From positions 682,001 through 746,000 of the forward strand of contig NZ_JAHLQL010000001.1 of assembly GCF_018919175.1 (NCBI RefSeq): a stretch of 64,000 bases of DNA, written 5' to 3'. Shown here in pieces: positions 25,986 through 36,679 of this stretch. The DNA comes from Clostridium simiarum (GTDB lineage Bacteria; Bacillota; Clostridia; Clostridiales; Clostridiaceae). The notes under the pieces were generated by a model. It was not told where the DNA came from and searched no databases. It saw only the letters and a list, made by a program, of their open reading frames with translations. Position numbers and translations under genes: made by a program. Every line of letters begins with the position of its first letter. Positions within the stretch are counted from its first letter, which is position 1.

Positions 25986-26723
25986 TTATTTATTTTTAGC
26001 ATTAATTAAATAGTTTACTTTTAACTCCCCTATATAGCCTGGAATATTTATCTCCTCTTTCTCTTCAAAAGAGACATTTATCCCTCTACCTTGCAATCTT
26101 TTAATATAAGTATCATTAGACCCAAAATAAGTCCTAAACTTATCCATGCTTCCAATAACATCTATATAAAATGGTGCAGGAAGTTTAACTCCATTAATAC
26201 TTATAAAGGCTGAGCTACAATATACTTCCGAATTATTCATTAACCTTTGGCCATTTATGGATATAGCCTCTGCCCCTGAACTCTTTAGTTCATTTATAAG
26301 CTGAATTAAATCTGTATTATGAAAAGTTCTCATATACCTTAATAAAGGATCTTCTATATCAGGGTTAAGTTCATTAAATCCATCGGTTATAGTTACTTCT
26401 ATCCCCTCTCCTTGAACTTGCTTATACCCTAAAATAGTTTTATTACTTTCTAATTCATCCATAATAGTTTCAATTACTTTATCATTTTTATTTTGTGATT
26501 CGTCTTTATAAGAATTTAGTTTTTTATAATTATCATAATAGTCTTCTTTTAAGTCTGAAATTTCTCTATACAATTTATTTCGTCTATTATAGGCCTCTTG
26601 ATATTCTTTCGTACTTATATACTCTCTTTCAGTGGCTGTATTCAAATGTATATTAAAAGATATAAGAACTCCAATTATAATAGCAGCTACAAAAACGAAT
26701 ATTTTCCCTTCATTGAGCTTCAA
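25986..26723 (-). CDS. DUF881 family protein (YlxX/YlxW type), second copy
   Basis: This protein of about 245 residues has one N-terminal membrane segment (about 8-24), a coiled coil (about 35-80), and the DUF881 domain with LLRYMRTFHNTDLIQLINEL and GAEAISINGQRL. It pairs with the related gene at 27119-27841 around the small basic protein gene. TTG 26723 is the best start, with AAGGGTGA upstream. DUF881 proteins lie in division clusters of Firmicutes and Actinobacteria; their function is poorly defined. Confidence 0.88.
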   Translation of the reverse strand: MKLNEGKIFVFVAAIIIGVLISFNIHLNTATEREYISTKEYQEAYNRRNKLYREISDLKEDYYDNYKKLNSYKDESQNKNDKVIETIMDELESNKTILGYKQVQGEGIEVTITDGFNELNPDIEDPLLRYMRTFHNTDLIQLINELKSSGAEAISINGQRLMNNSEVYCSSAFISINGVKLPAPFYIDVIGSMDKFRTYFGSNDTYIKRLQGRGINVSFEEKEEINIPGYIGELKVNYLINAKNK

Positions 26724-26765
26724 TAAAATCACCCTTTGGATTTAAAAATTAATTATATAATAATA

Positions 26766-27104
26766 TTAATGTGACTTAGCTTTTTCAAGTAATAACCTTC
26801 TTATTATAGCAAAGTTATCAAATATCCTTCCACCAAACACTATTACTGCTGCTATATACATAGGTATACCTAGCCTATCTCCTAAGTATGCCAAACCAGC
26901 AGCTAGTGCGGCATTACCAAAGGATCCAGAAATAAATATATCAGCCTGAAAATTTTTAGACAGATAAGCCCTTATAGCCCCAAATACGGAGTCCAAACAC
27001 GCTAATATAGCAACAGATATATATGGGGAAAATTTATCTGGTATATTAACATTCCAAAATATACCGATTAATACACCAATTAAAAGTCCTATGAATGCAA
27101 TCAC
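26766..27104 (-). CDS. sbp: Small basic protein (DUF1290, Sbp)
   Basis: This 112-residue membrane protein has three to four hydrophobic segments and the family phrases SVAILACLDSVFGAIRAYL (about 30-48) and FGGRIFDNFAIIRR. It lies between two DUF881 genes as sbp does in the Bacillus division cluster. The start is GTG 27104 with AGGAGTGG upstream. Its role is not known. Confidence 0.93.
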   Translation of the reverse strand: MIAFIGLLIGVLIGIFWNVNIPDKFSPYISVAILACLDSVFGAIRAYLSKNFQADIFISGSFGNAALAAGLAYLGDRLGIPMYIAAVIVFGGRIFDNFAIIRRLLLEKAKSH

Positions 27105-27118
27105 TTTACCACTCCTAA

Positions 27119-27841
27119 CTATTTTACAGGTTTCATATATTCATATTTATAAGATTTATTAAATTTAGATATTTTCACATCATCAGCAGTTTTGATATCT
27201 ATATTATAATTTTCTAAATTTTGATAGTGAAAAACACCTGCAAAATTAACTCCACCTTCTAGAGTTTTTTTATTTCCTATAGCTTTTATCACTATTCTTT
27301 CTCTTGGAGATATTTTTTCATCATTTATTAAAATAAAGCTATTATTAGATGAACTCTTTATTCCAGTTTGTAGAGTGACTCTTTTATCATTTATAGATAT
27401 AGCTTCTGCACCTGAAAAATTCAATTCATTTATTATATATACTAGTTCATCATCTGTTATATAAGATGTATTAGTATTGCTAGAAAACACTGGATCTTTA
27501 GGGCTAAGATATAATATTACCCCAGGTCCTGATACATCTGAACTTCCTAGTATTAACCTACTATCATCTAACTGTTTTTTTAATTCTTTTGTCACATCAT
27601 TATCTTGGGTAGCCCTATCTTCATACTTTTTTAATTGTGCAGATACTTCATTATTTTTCTTCTCTAACTCCTCCTTTTGTTTTTGAAGTCTTTCTACCTC
27701 TGCAATTATCTCTTCTTGATTGTAATTATTAGTCTGTAACTGCTTATCTTGCCCTCCTAAAAGCCTAAATTGATAAGCTAATAAAAATCCAAGCAATGCA
27801 CATACTACAGCCACAGTTATTTGAGATCCAATTTTCTTCAC
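27119..27841 (-). CDS. DUF881 family protein (YlxW type), first copy
   Basis: This 240-residue protein has an N-terminal membrane helix (about 8-24), a coiled coil (about 36-85), and a DUF881 domain with VIYLSPKDPV, ELVYIINELNFSGAEAISI and the INDKRVTLQTGI region. It starts at GTG 27841 with GAGGTGG upstream and ends 14 bp before sbp. It is a diverged paralogue of the gene at 25986-26723. Confidence 0.88.
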   Translation of the reverse strand: MKKIGSQITVAVVCALLGFLLAYQFRLLGGQDKQLQTNNYNQEEIIAEVERLQKQKEELEKKNNEVSAQLKKYEDRATQDNDVTKELKKQLDDSRLILGSSDVSGPGVILYLSPKDPVFSSNTNTSYITDDELVYIINELNFSGAEAISINDKRVTLQTGIKSSSNNSFILINDEKISPRERIVIKAIGNKKTLEGGVNFAGVFHYQNLENYNIDIKTADDVKISKFNKSYKYEYMKPVK

Positions 27842-27855
27842 GCTACCACCTCTTC

Positions 27856-28632
27856 CTATTGTTGTACAAATACTACAGGATTACCCTTAAAACTAACATC
27901 TATGTATCCATTAGATTGACTTAATTCTGGCTTAGCTAAAATTATATTAATTGCCTTATTTAATTTTTCTTCTATACCATCACTAGTTCCTATGACTATA
28001 CACATGTTATTATGATAAACTTTAATAGCTAAAACATCCTTTATATCTATAGATGTTATATCTATGCCAGAGATATTATTTTCTATTAAGGTTGAAAATA
28101 TATTGATAATTTTACTTTTTCTATCATCTTCATTAAATATTTCCTTACCTACTTCTGCATTCTGGTAATCTAACCCTTCTATATGTATAAGATTCATATT
28201 GTTAATCTCACTTCTTGTTTCTAATAATTTTGACTCCTTATCTATTATAAAGTATTTATTATTATTTATTCCATAAAAAAAAGCACTTCTTTCCTTAACA
28301 TCAAAAACAATTGTATTAGGAAGTCTTCTACTTATCTTTACGCTATAAACATAAGGATTGTTCTTTATGTTCCCTACGATTTTTTTAGTGTTTATATAAA
28401 AAATGTTATTTCCTTCTTTTATTTCAGACTTTTCTATTATTTCCTCTGAAGATATAACTTTATTTCCCTGAACTATCATATTTTTAATATTAAATATTGG
28501 TAATTTAAAGCATAGGGTAATTAATAAAGCAATTAAAAATATAAATAATATTAAAGCTTTTTTAATAGCTTTTTTTCTTCTTCTCTTTATTATTAGCTTA
28601 TTATCTTCTTTACTTTTAACTATTTCTCCCAT
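27856..28632 (-). CDS. divIB: Cell division protein DivIB/FtsQ
   Basis: This 258-residue bitopic protein of the divisome has a basic cytoplasmic N-terminus (IKRRRKKAIKKA), a membrane segment (about 28-46), the POTRA domain starting at FNIKNMIVQGNKVISSEEI, and the FtsQ domain. I place the start at ATG 28632 (MGEIVKSK), where GAGGAG lies 6 bases upstream, rather than at the longer frame beginning at 28701. It lies 168 bp after the FtsW-type gene, behind a hairpin. Confidence 0.9.
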   Translation of the reverse strand: MGEIVKSKEDNKLIIKRRRKKAIKKALILFIFLIALLITLCFKLPIFNIKNMIVQGNKVISSEEIIEKSEIKEGNNIFYINTKKIVGNIKNNPYVYSVKISRRLPNTIVFDVKERSAFFYGINNNKYFIIDKESKLLETRSEINNMNLIHIEGLDYQNAEVGKEIFNEDDRKSKIINIFSTLIENNISGIDITSIDIKDVLAIKVYHNNMCIVIGTSDGIEEKLNKAINIILAKPELSQSNGYIDVSFKGNPVVFVQQ

Positions 28633-28728
28633 TCCAATCTCCTCATTTAAAGCTATTAAGATTCCTATTATTATAATACCATTAATACAAAGTAATTTCA
28701 TTAATTTTTATATGATAAAAATAATCAA

Positions 28729-28795
28729 AGCTTATATACTAGCAATTGATCCAAAGAAATAAAAATTATTCCTATAAATCACTAGTACATAAGCT
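28729..28795 (-). terminator. Large-loop hairpin between ftsW/spoVE and divIB
   Basis: AGCTTATGTACTAG and CTAGTATATAAGCT on the minus strand form a 14-bp stem with one G-T pair around 39 bases, followed by TTGATTATTTTTATC. It could terminate or attenuate transcription into divIB. Confidence 0.55.
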
Positions 28796-28800
28796 CATTT

Positions 28801-29907
28801 TTACACACTTTCTGTTTGTCGTGATATATTAAGTAAAATACCCATTGCCATCATATTAATTACCAAAGAAGATCCTCCATAACTTATAAATGGTAGTGGA
28901 ACTCCTGTAACAGGCATAGATCCAGTAACTACCGCAATATTTATTATGGCCTGAACTGCAATTACTGATGTTATTCCTATTGCAAGTAAGGTTCCGTAGG
29001 TATCTTTTGTTTTAGACGCAACTCTTATACCCCTCCATATAAAAATTAAAAACAGTAATATTATAAACAAACATCCTATAAGTCCAAGCTCCTCACCAAT
29101 AATAGCAAATATAAAATCATTGTGAGGTTCTGGCATATAATAAGCTTTTTGCCTTGACTTCCCAAGACCTAGACCTAATATCTTTCCTGAACCTAAAGCT
29201 AATAAAGATTGTATTAATTGATATCCATTTTTCGCCGGATCCTTCCAAGGATCTATAAAGTTTAATAATCTATCCCTTCTATAAGACTCCGAAAATATAA
29301 ATAGAACCCCTAATGCAAAAAGCGAGGGTGTTACTATTCCAAAAAGGTGGAAGGCTCTTCCTCCAGCTACAAATAAAATTATAAGTGTAACTATCATTAT
29401 AACCGAAGCTATACTTAAGTTTTTTTCTAATAGTATCATTCCAGCATAAAATCCTGAAACTAAAAGATATGGAAGTATTCCATACAAAAAACTTTTAACC
29501 TTTTCCCCTTTGTAATCTAAGCTTTTTGCCATATAAAGAACTACAACATATTTTACGATTTCTGAAGGTTGAAAGGAAGCTGGCCCAAGTCTTATCCACC
29601 TTTGAGCTCCATTAACATCTTCAAAGGCAAAAACAGCAAATAATAAGGGTATACATATTATCATAAGAAGTGTAGTATATTTTTTTAATTTATGATAATC
29701 ATAATTCATAAAAATACACATAGTAATAATACCCAACACTGCAAAAGCACCTTGCCTTTTTAAATAAAACATACTATCCTTTTTACCATACAAGGATATA
29801 TATGAACTTGCACTATAAACCATTACTACCCCTATAGCAAGAAGTAGTAGTATTGAAGCAAACATAACAAAATCTACTTGCCCTGTATTCTTTTTTCCTT
29901 TTTTCAT
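28801..29907 (-). CDS. FtsW/SpoVE/RodA-type peptidoglycan polymerase
   Basis: This 368-residue polytopic SEDS protein has about ten membrane segments. Family motifs are VYSASSYISL (about 30-39), GAQRWIRLGPASFQPSEIVK (about 104-123), PEPHNDFIFAIIGEELG (about 257-273) and VPLPFISYGGSS. SEDS proteins polymerise lipid II together with a class B PBP. Between mraY and divIB it could be FtsW (division) or SpoVE (spore cortex); sequence alone does not decide. With the SpoVD-like PBP in the same cluster, SpoVE is plausible. Confidence 0.92.
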   Translation of the reverse strand: MKKGKKNTGQVDFVMFASILLLLAIGVVMVYSASSYISLYGKKDSMFYLKRQGAFAVLGIITMCIFMNYDYHKLKKYTTLLMIICIPLLFAVFAFEDVNGAQRWIRLGPASFQPSEIVKYVVVLYMAKSLDYKGEKVKSFLYGILPYLLVSGFYAGMILLEKNLSIASVIMIVTLIILFVAGGRAFHLFGIVTPSLFALGVLFIFSESYRRDRLLNFIDPWKDPAKNGYQLIQSLLALGSGKILGLGLGKSRQKAYYMPEPHNDFIFAIIGEELGLIGCLFIILLFLIFIWRGIRVASKTKDTYGTLLAIGITSVIAVQAIINIAVVTGSMPVTGVPLPFISYGGSSLVINMMAMGILLNISRQTESV

Positions 29908-29928
29908 AATATATCCTCCTTATTGTTT

Positions 29929-30906
29929 TTAAAAGGCAAGAAATGCTATTAAACATAGCAAAACTGTTATAATTGAAAAACTGCTTACTATCTTAGTTTC
30001 AGGCCAACCAATTTGCTCAAAATGATGATGCAATGGTGACATTTTGAATACTCTCTTTCCGGTAAGCTTAAAAGATGTAACTTGAATTATAACAGAAAGA
30101 GTTTCTGCTACATAAATCCCGCCTACTATACCCAATAGTATTTGTAACTTTAAAACCATGGCTACTGTAGCCACTGCTCCTCCTAAAGCTAAGGAACCTG
30201 TATCCCCCATAAATACTCTTGCTGGAAAAGCATTGAATCTTAAAAATCCTAATAAAGCCCCTGCAACAATAAGGCAAAATATAGAAAGAGTATAGTGACC
30301 CATGCCAAAGCTAACTAAAGCAAAAAAAGTTATAACCAATAATGTTACAGATGTAGCCAAACCATCAAGTCCATCTGTTAAATTTACTGCATTGGTTGCT
30401 CCTGAAAAATAAAACAACATAAAAGGAATATAAAGTATTCCAAAATCTATAGTTTTATTAGTAAAAGGAATAAATACTTCTGTACCAACCTTAGTATAAG
30501 CATAATAGGATAATATAGAAGAAACTATAAGAAGTAAAACCATCTTTTGTCTTGCTCTCAGTCCTAAATTGTCTTTACGTATTATCTTAAGAAGATCATC
30601 TAAAAATCCTATAAAACCATAAGCTATAAAGGCATACAATGCAACCATGGCCTCATCACTTGGCTTTCCTACCATTATAATCATAGAAATTAATGTAGCA
30701 ATAATAAAAATTATTCCTCCCATAGTAGGAGTTCCTGCTTTTTTTTGATGAGATTTAGGACCGTCTTTCCTTATATTCTGACCAAATTTAAGCCTCGTAA
30801 GCATAGGAATAACTATAGGGGCTAAAATTGATACTATAATAAAACTAATTAATATAGAAAAAATATTATAAGAATTTAATAAATTGTTCATACTACCCAT
30901 ATTCAT
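29929..30906 (-). CDS. mraY: Phospho-N-acetylmuramoyl-pentapeptide transferase
   Basis: This 325-residue membrane enzyme makes lipid I from UDP-MurNAc-pentapeptide and undecaprenyl phosphate. It shows [20 protein letters not shown] (about 48-67), DDLLK (about 103-107), [25 protein letters not shown] and SPLHHHFE, which are the conserved catalytic loops. The start may be 30906 or one of the ATG codons 6 or 15 bases later; no clear ribosome site marks it. Confidence 0.97.
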   Translation of the reverse strand: MNMGSMNNLLNSYNIFSILISFIIVSILAPIVIPMLTRLKFGQNIRKDGPKSHQKKAGTPTMGGIIFIIATLISMIIMVGKPSDEAMVALYAFIAYGFIGFLDDLLKIIRKDNLGLRARQKMVLLLIVSSILSYYAYTKVGTEVFIPFTNKTIDFGILYIPFMLFYFSGATNAVNLTDGLDGLATSVTLLVITFFALVSFGMGHYTLSIFCLIVAGALLGFLRFNAFPARVFMGDTGSLALGGAVATVAMVLKLQILLGIVGGIYVAETLSVIIQVTSFKLTGKRVFKMSPLHHHFEQIGWPETKIVSSFSIITVLLCLIAFLAF

Positions 30907-30935
30907 AACTTCGCTATATAAAGCTTCCCCCCTCT

Positions 30936-32324
30936 TTAGTTATATATCCTTTTTAAATTTTCAATTATCAACTCAAATTTCATTGACCTTGAAGCCTTAA
31001 CCAAAACTAAATCACCTTTTTTTATTATTTTATCAATATTATTTAAAGCCTCTTCTGTATCCTTAAATAAAAATACACATCCCTCATTACCATAACCTTC
31101 GGCAATAGCATTAGAAAAATCCCCTACAGCAACTATGACGTCAATGTCTCTTATTCTTGCATAGTCTCCTATTTGTTTATGTGCTTCATAAGCATAATCT
31201 CCTAGCTCTTTCATTGTTCCTAAAATCGCAACTTTTCTACTAGCATTTAGATTACATTGAACATCTATAGCTGCCTTCATTGAATCAGGACTAGCATTAT
31301 AACAATCGTTAATTATATCTAAGCTTTTTCCTTTTATTACATCCAATCTCATAGAAGAAATTTCTAAATTGTTTAATCCCTTTGCTATTTTTTCTTTATC
31401 TACTCCCATTAAATAAGCACAACTTATAGCTAAAAGAGCATTTTGTATATTATGTATTCCAGGTACAGGCAAAATTATCTTACCTAAAGATGTTTTTTTA
31501 TAGATTAAAGAAAATTCACTGGAATCTTCTTTTAAAACAATCTCCTCAGCTTTAAAGTCACTATTATCATTTAAAATAGAAGTTTTTATTATATCATAAC
31601 CTTCGTTATGAATATGAGACAACATAGGATCATCAGCATTAATTATTAATGTATTATCTTTATTGAAAAAGTCTGTTATTTCCATTTTAGCCTTTAAAAT
31701 ATTGTCTTTTGTTTTTAAATTTTCAATATGAGATATTCCTATATTAGTAATAAGGGCTATATCAGGTTTGGCCACTTCAGCTAAATTATGAATTTCATTT
31801 AGATTATTCATCCCTAGTTCTAATACAGCTATTTCATATGCACTATCCATCTCTAATATCATAAGAGGAAGTCCTATTTCGTTATTAAAATTGCCTTTAG
31901 TTTTAAAAACCTTGAATTTATCTCCTAAAGAAGCAGCCACCATATCTTTTGTTGTAGTCTTTCCTGTAGATCCTGTTATTCCTATAACTTTAATGTTCAT
32001 GTTTTCTCTTTTATATTTTGCCATATCTAATAAAGCCCTTCTACAATCCTGAACTTTTATTATGGCAAAATTATCATGATTTTTTATAATATCCTCTTTG
32101 TCAAAAGTTACTTCATCTACAATACAAAGACTTGCTCCTTTACTTAGAGCTTCTTCAACAAAGTGGTTACCATTAAAATTATTGCCTTTTAATGCTATAA
32201 ATATACTTTGACATTCTATGTTTCTTGTATCACTATTTATCTTATTAAAAAACACCTCTCCTTTGTGTATATAAACACTTCCTTTTGTACTTTTTAAAAC
32301 ATCATCAAAGGTTAAACCTATCAT
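30936..32324 (-). CDS. murF: UDP-N-acetylmuramoyl-tripeptide--D-alanyl-D-alanine ligase
   Basis: This 462-residue Mur ligase adds D-Ala-D-Ala to UDP-MurNAc-tripeptide. The ATP-binding loop [14 protein letters not shown] is at about residues 115-128, with [21 protein letters not shown] and [15 protein letters not shown] as further MurF signatures. It follows murE by 10 bp. In Bacillus murF lies outside the dcw cluster; here it is inside, as in other clostridia. Confidence 0.96.
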   Translation of the reverse strand: MIGLTFDDVLKSTKGSVYIHKGEVFFNKINSDTRNIECQSIFIALKGNNFNGNHFVEEALSKGASLCIVDEVTFDKEDIIKNHDNFAIIKVQDCRRALLDMAKYKRENMNIKVIGITGSTGKTTTKDMVAASLGDKFKVFKTKGNFNNEIGLPLMILEMDSAYEIAVLELGMNNLNEIHNLAEVAKPDIALITNIGISHIENLKTKDNILKAKMEITDFFNKDNTLIINADDPMLSHIHNEGYDIIKTSILNDNSDFKAEEIVLKEDSSEFSLIYKKTSLGKIILPVPGIHNIQNALLAISCAYLMGVDKEKIAKGLNNLEISSMRLDVIKGKSLDIINDCYNASPDSMKAAIDVQCNLNASRKVAILGTMKELGDYAYEAHKQIGDYARIRDIDVIVAVGDFSNAIAEGYGNEGCVFLFKDTEEALNNIDKIIKKGDLVLVKASRSMKFELIIENLKRIYN

Positions 32325-32334
32325 TATACAATAC

Positions 32335-33807
32335 CTACTTTCTGCCGAATTTATTATTTAATACTTTCTCTACTATTTCTCTTTCATCAAAATGAATTGT
32401 TTTTTCTTTTAAAACCTGATAAGTTTCATGTCCCTTACCTGCAATTAATATGATATCTCCCTTTTTAGCTATGGAAATAGCCTTTTCAATAGCTTCTTCT
32501 CTATTTTCTATTGAGATACAATTTTTCCTACACTCTATACCTGATAATATATCTTCAATAATACTTCTAGGTTCCTCTGTTCTTGGATTATCTGATGTAA
32601 TTATAGTTATATCGCTAAGTTTTGATCCTATTTCACCCATTATAGGTCTTTTTGTTTTATCCCTATCTCCACCACAGCCATATACACTTATAAGTCTACC
32701 CTCAGTAAGTTCTCTTAGACTTAAAAGTACATTTTCTAAGCCATCTGGAGTATGAGCATAGTCTAATATTATATCAAATCCTAACTCCTTATCCTTTGTC
32801 AATATCTCACATCTTCCGGGAACTACCACCTTTTTAAGTCCAGCTTTTATCTGCTCCATAGAGATACCTTCATTACAGCATATAGAAATAACTCCTAGAC
32901 TATTATAAACATTATAATAACCTGGTATATCTACTTTAATATTTGATTCTTCACCTTCATAATTTATACTAAAACTAATTCCATCAGGATAATTTTTAAT
33001 ATTATAAGCTTTAAAATCTGAAAAATTTCTAATAGAATAAGTATTCTTTGTTGCGGAATTATTCAATATATCTTTTAAAATTTGCTTTCCATAGTCGTCA
33101 TCTATATTTATAGATACATATTTAGAGTTTTTAAATAATTTCAATTTAGATTGGTAATAATTATCAAAAGTCTTATGAAAATCCAAATGATCTCGCGTAA
33201 GATTGGTAAAAATGGCGGACTTAAATGTAATTCCATAAACTCTATCTAAAGCCAAAGAGTGGGAAGAAACTTCCATCACACAATATTCTATCCCTTCTTC
33301 TACCATATGAGAAAACAAGCCATGTAGTTCTAAAGATTCTGGAGTAGTTCTCTCAGAAGGTAACTTACTTTTTCCTATGAAGTTTGCAATTGTTCCTATT
33401 AATCCAACTTTATATCCCGCTTCCTCCAATATACCTTTAATCATATAAGAAGCTGTAGTTTTGCCGTTAGTACCGGTTACTCCTATTAACTTTAATTTCT
33501 TCGAAGGATTTTCATAATAATTGGAGGAAACTATAGCTAAAGCTTTTCTTGTATCCTCTACTTTTATAACTGTAATATCTTTTCTCTTATCTATAATTTT
33601 TTCATCTTCTAAAACAATTACTTTTGCTCCTTTATCTATAGCGTCCTCTATATATAAATGCCCATCTACTTTGAGCCCTTTTATGCAAAAAAACATATCA
33701 TTAGCATTAACCTTTTTTGAATTATACTGTATATGGTTTATTTTATCTTCAATATCTCCGCATATAACAGTGTATTCTAACCCATGAAGAATCTTTTTAA
33801 TCTGCAT
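32335..33807 (-). CDS. murE: UDP-N-acetylmuramoyl-tripeptide synthetase, meso-DAP type
   Basis: This 490-residue Mur ligase adds the third residue to the stem peptide. ATP loop [14 protein letters not shown] is at about residues 110-123. The specificity motif DNPRTEEP near residue 410 (DNPR) marks a meso-diaminopimelate enzyme rather than a lysine one, in keeping with dapF at 12714. AAGGAG precedes ATG 33807. It starts about 150 bp after the SpoVD/PBP gene, a gap containing a hairpin. Confidence 0.96.
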   Translation of the reverse strand: MQIKKILHGLEYTVICGDIEDKINHIQYNSKKVNANDMFFCIKGLKVDGHLYIEDAIDKGAKVIVLEDEKIIDKRKDITVIKVEDTRKALAIVSSNYYENPSKKLKLIGVTGTNGKTTASYMIKGILEEAGYKVGLIGTIANFIGKSKLPSERTTPESLELHGLFSHMVEEGIEYCVMEVSSHSLALDRVYGITFKSAIFTNLTRDHLDFHKTFDNYYQSKLKLFKNSKYVSINIDDDYGKQILKDILNNSATKNTYSIRNFSDFKAYNIKNYPDGISFSINYEGEESNIKVDIPGYYNVYNSLGVISICCNEGISMEQIKAGLKKVVVPGRCEILTKDKELGFDIILDYAHTPDGLENVLLSLRELTEGRLISVYGCGGDRDKTKRPIMGEIGSKLSDITIITSDNPRTEEPRSIIEDILSGIECRKNCISIENREEAIEKAISIAKKGDIILIAGKGHETYQVLKEKTIHFDEREIVEKVLNNKFGRK

Positions 33808-33906
33808 TATTACATCTCCTTATCTATTAATATGCCTAATTAAATTCATAAATTACGTTATGTCTCATGAAATTTATTAAACTTTTATATATGCTGACAT
33901 AATATT

Positions 33907-33937
33907 GGCATGTGGTATAAAATTTATTCCACATGCC
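33907..33937 (-). repeat. 9-bp perfect hairpin between spoVD and murE
   Basis: GGCATGTGG and CCACATGCC pair around 13 bases just after the spoVD stop. It lacks a following T-run on the minus strand, so it is either a weak terminator or an mRNA 3-prime structure. Flanking AATATT sequences extend the symmetry. Confidence 0.5.
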
Positions 33938-33956
33938 TAAAGCTGAAATATTTTAA

Positions 33957-36137
33957 CTAATCAAAACCTGATGTACTTAAAAACAATTGTATACTTGTTC
34001 CATACTTAACAATAGTATCTTTATCTAAGCTTTGCTCTATAACCATTCCTTCTCCTTCTATAGTTGCTTTTAATCCTATAGAGTTCAATATCTTTAAAGC
34101 TCCTTCTTTTGAATACCCAGTTAAATCTGGAACCATCACTTCTTTATTATAGTTAGAAGCTGTATCAGTGTAAAGCAGTATTTTTTTACCTTCTTTCACC
34201 GTATATCCAGGTTTAGGGCTCATATCATAAATTATGTCTAAATCTCCATTAATATCACAACTCAAATTGTTCTCCTTTAGTATCTTTATTGCTTCAGATT
34301 TTTTCAATCCTCTCACTTCTGGAATTATCACATCTTTTAGTAAGCTCTCTTTAACACTTTCATCATTTGCATCTGGTTTTATATTAAGATAATTAAATAC
34401 ATCACTAAAAACTTGCTTAGCAACGGGTGTACATATAACCCCTGCATAATATTCTCCAGCACTAGGTTCATCTATGGAAATAAAAACAGTAACTTTAGGA
34501 TCATTAGCTGGAGCCATTCCCACAAAAGAAGAAACATATTTTCCTCTCTCATAAGTACCATTTTGAGAATTAACTTTTTGAGCTGTACCAGTTTTTCCCG
34601 CAATATGATATCCTTCTATAAAAGTTCTTTTTCCACTACCTTCTGCAATAACTCTTTCTAAGTATCCTCTTAAAAGTCTTGTATTTTCTGCACTTACTAC
34701 TTTTTTATCTCCAAGATCTTCATAAGACTTATATATTGAATTTTCTTCTCTATTTATAATTTCCTTCATAACATGTGGTCTTACCCAAACTCCATCATTG
34801 GCAATGGTATTAAAAGCAGCCAAAAACTGTATTGGATTTACTGTATTAGTCTGTCCAAAAGATATAGTGGCAAGGTCCACATCATTTATAGTTTCTGTCT
34901 TTTTTATTATCCCCTTAGCTTCTCCAGGCAAATCTACTCCTGTTTTTTCTCCAAACCCAAAGGCTTTAATATATTTATTAAGCTTTTCTCTTTGAAGTTT
35001 TTGACCTACATTTATAAATCCTATATTGCAAGAATTTTTTAATATATCTGGAAAAGTTTGCACACCATGTCCTGTTCTTTTCCAACAATGTATAGTCCTA
35101 TTAGCAACCTTCGTGCTACCATTGCATGAAAATTTATCTGACTCACTAATAAGGCCTTCTTCCATAGCTCCAATTGCAGTAATTACTTTAAAAATAGATC
35201 CTGGTTCATAAGTATCATTTACTATCCTATTTCTCCACTTTTTTTGTAACTCTTCCCAGCTCTCACCTTCCCCCTTAGGGGTATTAGGATTAAAATCCGG
35301 TTTATTTACCATGGCATATACTTCTCCTGATTTTGGATCCATAATTATTATAGATACTGCCTTTGCCTGATTATCTATAAGAGCCTGCTCTGCTGCCTTT
35401 TCTGCAAAATGCTGCATTTTTTCATCTATAGTTAAGAGTATATCCATGCCCTCCATAGGTTTGGTATATTCTGATATTGTATTGTCTGGATCTGCACTTC
35501 TACTATCTATTTCTAAGATCCTTACTCCTGATGTTCCAGTAAGTTCCCTATTATAGGCTAGCTCTATACCTGTTAATCCATCTCCATCTACATTAGTAGT
35601 ACCAAGAACATGAGCTAAGAAGTCATTGTTAGGATAATATCTTTTAGTATCTGGTGAAACAATTACGCCCCCTATGTTTAAAGCTTTTAATCTATCCGCC
35701 TCTGCCTTTTCTATTCTTCGAGTTAAATTAGCAGATTGCATAGGTTGACCATTAGGAAGTGTTTTATTTAAAATTTTCAGCACAGCTTCAAGCTCCATAT
35801 TTAAAGCCTCTGCAATAGATGGCGCCACATCATTATTTGTTAGCTCTTTCTTTTTTAAAAAAGATCTTAACGCATTCATATCTAAGTCTGCTCTATACAC
35901 ATTAGCACTTATAGCTAGTTCCTTTCCGTTCCTATCAAGTATACTTCCACGCTTAGCAGAAATTTTTACTTCACTTGTCCATTGTTCCTCTGCTCTGGCT
36001 GAATAATCAGCAGATTTTACTACCATTATGTAAGAAAGTCTACCAATTAAAAAAACAAATAATAGTGTCAGTAACATGAATACCATTACCATTCTCTTTC
36101 GTATGATAACCCCATCTCGATATTGAATTTTTGACAA
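33957..36137 (-). CDS. spoVD: Class B penicillin-binding protein with PASTA domains (SpoVD/FtsI type)
   Basis: This 726-residue transpeptidase has an N-terminal membrane anchor (about 16-35), a dimerisation domain, and a transpeptidase domain with the active-site SIFK at 314-317, SCN at 369-371 and KTG at 515-517. Two PASTA repeats follow (about 595-660 and 665-725), e.g. VPDLTGYSKEGALKIL. It starts at TTG 36137 with GGAGG upstream. PASTA-containing class B PBPs in dcw clusters include SpoVD and FtsI/PBP2B; it is the only PBP here, so both division and cortex roles are possible. Confidence 0.9.
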   Translation of the reverse strand: MSKIQYRDGVIIRKRMVMVFMLLTLLFVFLIGRLSYIMVVKSADYSARAEEQWTSEVKISAKRGSILDRNGKELAISANVYRADLDMNALRSFLKKKELTNNDVAPSIAEALNMELEAVLKILNKTLPNGQPMQSANLTRRIEKAEADRLKALNIGGVIVSPDTKRYYPNNDFLAHVLGTTNVDGDGLTGIELAYNRELTGTSGVRILEIDSRSADPDNTISEYTKPMEGMDILLTIDEKMQHFAEKAAEQALIDNQAKAVSIIIMDPKSGEVYAMVNKPDFNPNTPKGEGESWEELQKKWRNRIVNDTYEPGSIFKVITAIGAMEEGLISESDKFSCNGSTKVANRTIHCWKRTGHGVQTFPDILKNSCNIGFINVGQKLQREKLNKYIKAFGFGEKTGVDLPGEAKGIIKKTETINDVDLATISFGQTNTVNPIQFLAAFNTIANDGVWVRPHVMKEIINREENSIYKSYEDLGDKKVVSAENTRLLRGYLERVIAEGSGKRTFIEGYHIAGKTGTAQKVNSQNGTYERGKYVSSFVGMAPANDPKVTVFISIDEPSAGEYYAGVICTPVAKQVFSDVFNYLNIKPDANDESVKESLLKDVIIPEVRGLKKSEAIKILKENNLSCDINGDLDIIYDMSPKPGYTVKEGKKILLYTDTASNYNKEVMVPDLTGYSKEGALKILNSIGLKATIEGEGMVIEQSLDKDTIVKYGTSIQLFLSTSGFD

Positions 36138-36174
36138 CTATTTACCTCCACTTGAGTGCTAATAACTTTTAAAT

Positions 36175-36663
36175 TTAGAATAATATATTTTTAAGTCTTT
36201 CTATTATAGTAGTTTGTTTTTGCTCATTATTTTTAGTTTTAAAATTATTTTTAGAAAAGTCAACTACAAAAGCATTGCTATTATTTGTCTCTACCATCTT
36301 TAATTGTTTTTCTGCTATAGTTTTTACACTATCATAAGAGCTTACTCTTAATAAATCAATTTTTAAAGCCTCATTTTCCGAGTTCACTCTTGTAATATCA
36401 TTTTTAATGGTAGATAGCTCTTTTTGCATATTGAATATAATCCCATATCTTCCTGTAAGTGTTAGTCCTAAAATAAATATAAGTGCAATTACTTTCATTA
36501 CAGATTTTTTCTTCCTATTCTTTTCCTTTAATTGTCTTAGTTCCCTTTCTTTTTTTGACTTTTGAAGTTTATTATATTCTTCTTTTTTTTCTTTGTTTAT
36601 TTTTCTCTCAGGAACTAAAGCGCTGCTGCCGTTAATATAATGTCTATCCTTTTCCACTATCAA
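36175..36663 (-). CDS. ftsL: FtsL-like cell division protein
   Basis: This 162-residue bitopic protein has a highly basic cytoplasmic N-terminus (KKEYNKLQKSKKERELRQLK), a membrane segment (about 58-76), and a leucine-zipper-like coiled coil with KNDITRVNSENEALKIDLLR outside. FtsL forms a complex with DivIB and DivIC. Identity comes mostly from position between rsmH and the PBP and from topology. TTG 36663 has GGAGGTG upstream; the TTG at 36678 overlaps that ribosome site and is unlikely. Confidence 0.78.
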   Translation of the reverse strand: MIVEKDRHYINGSSALVPERKINKEKKEEYNKLQKSKKERELRQLKEKNRKKKSVMKVIALIFILGLTLTGRYGIIFNMQKELSTIKNDITRVNSENEALKIDLLRVSSYDSVKTIAEKQLKMVETNNSNAFVVDFSKNNFKTKNNEQKQTTIIERLKNILF

Positions 36664-36679
36664 TTTATTCACCTCCAAA

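Noticed and set aside
30068..30277. Second minus-strand frame inside mraY
   Set aside because: It is an out-of-frame overlap with the conserved mraY reading frame, rich in Ser and Arg, with no ribosome site.
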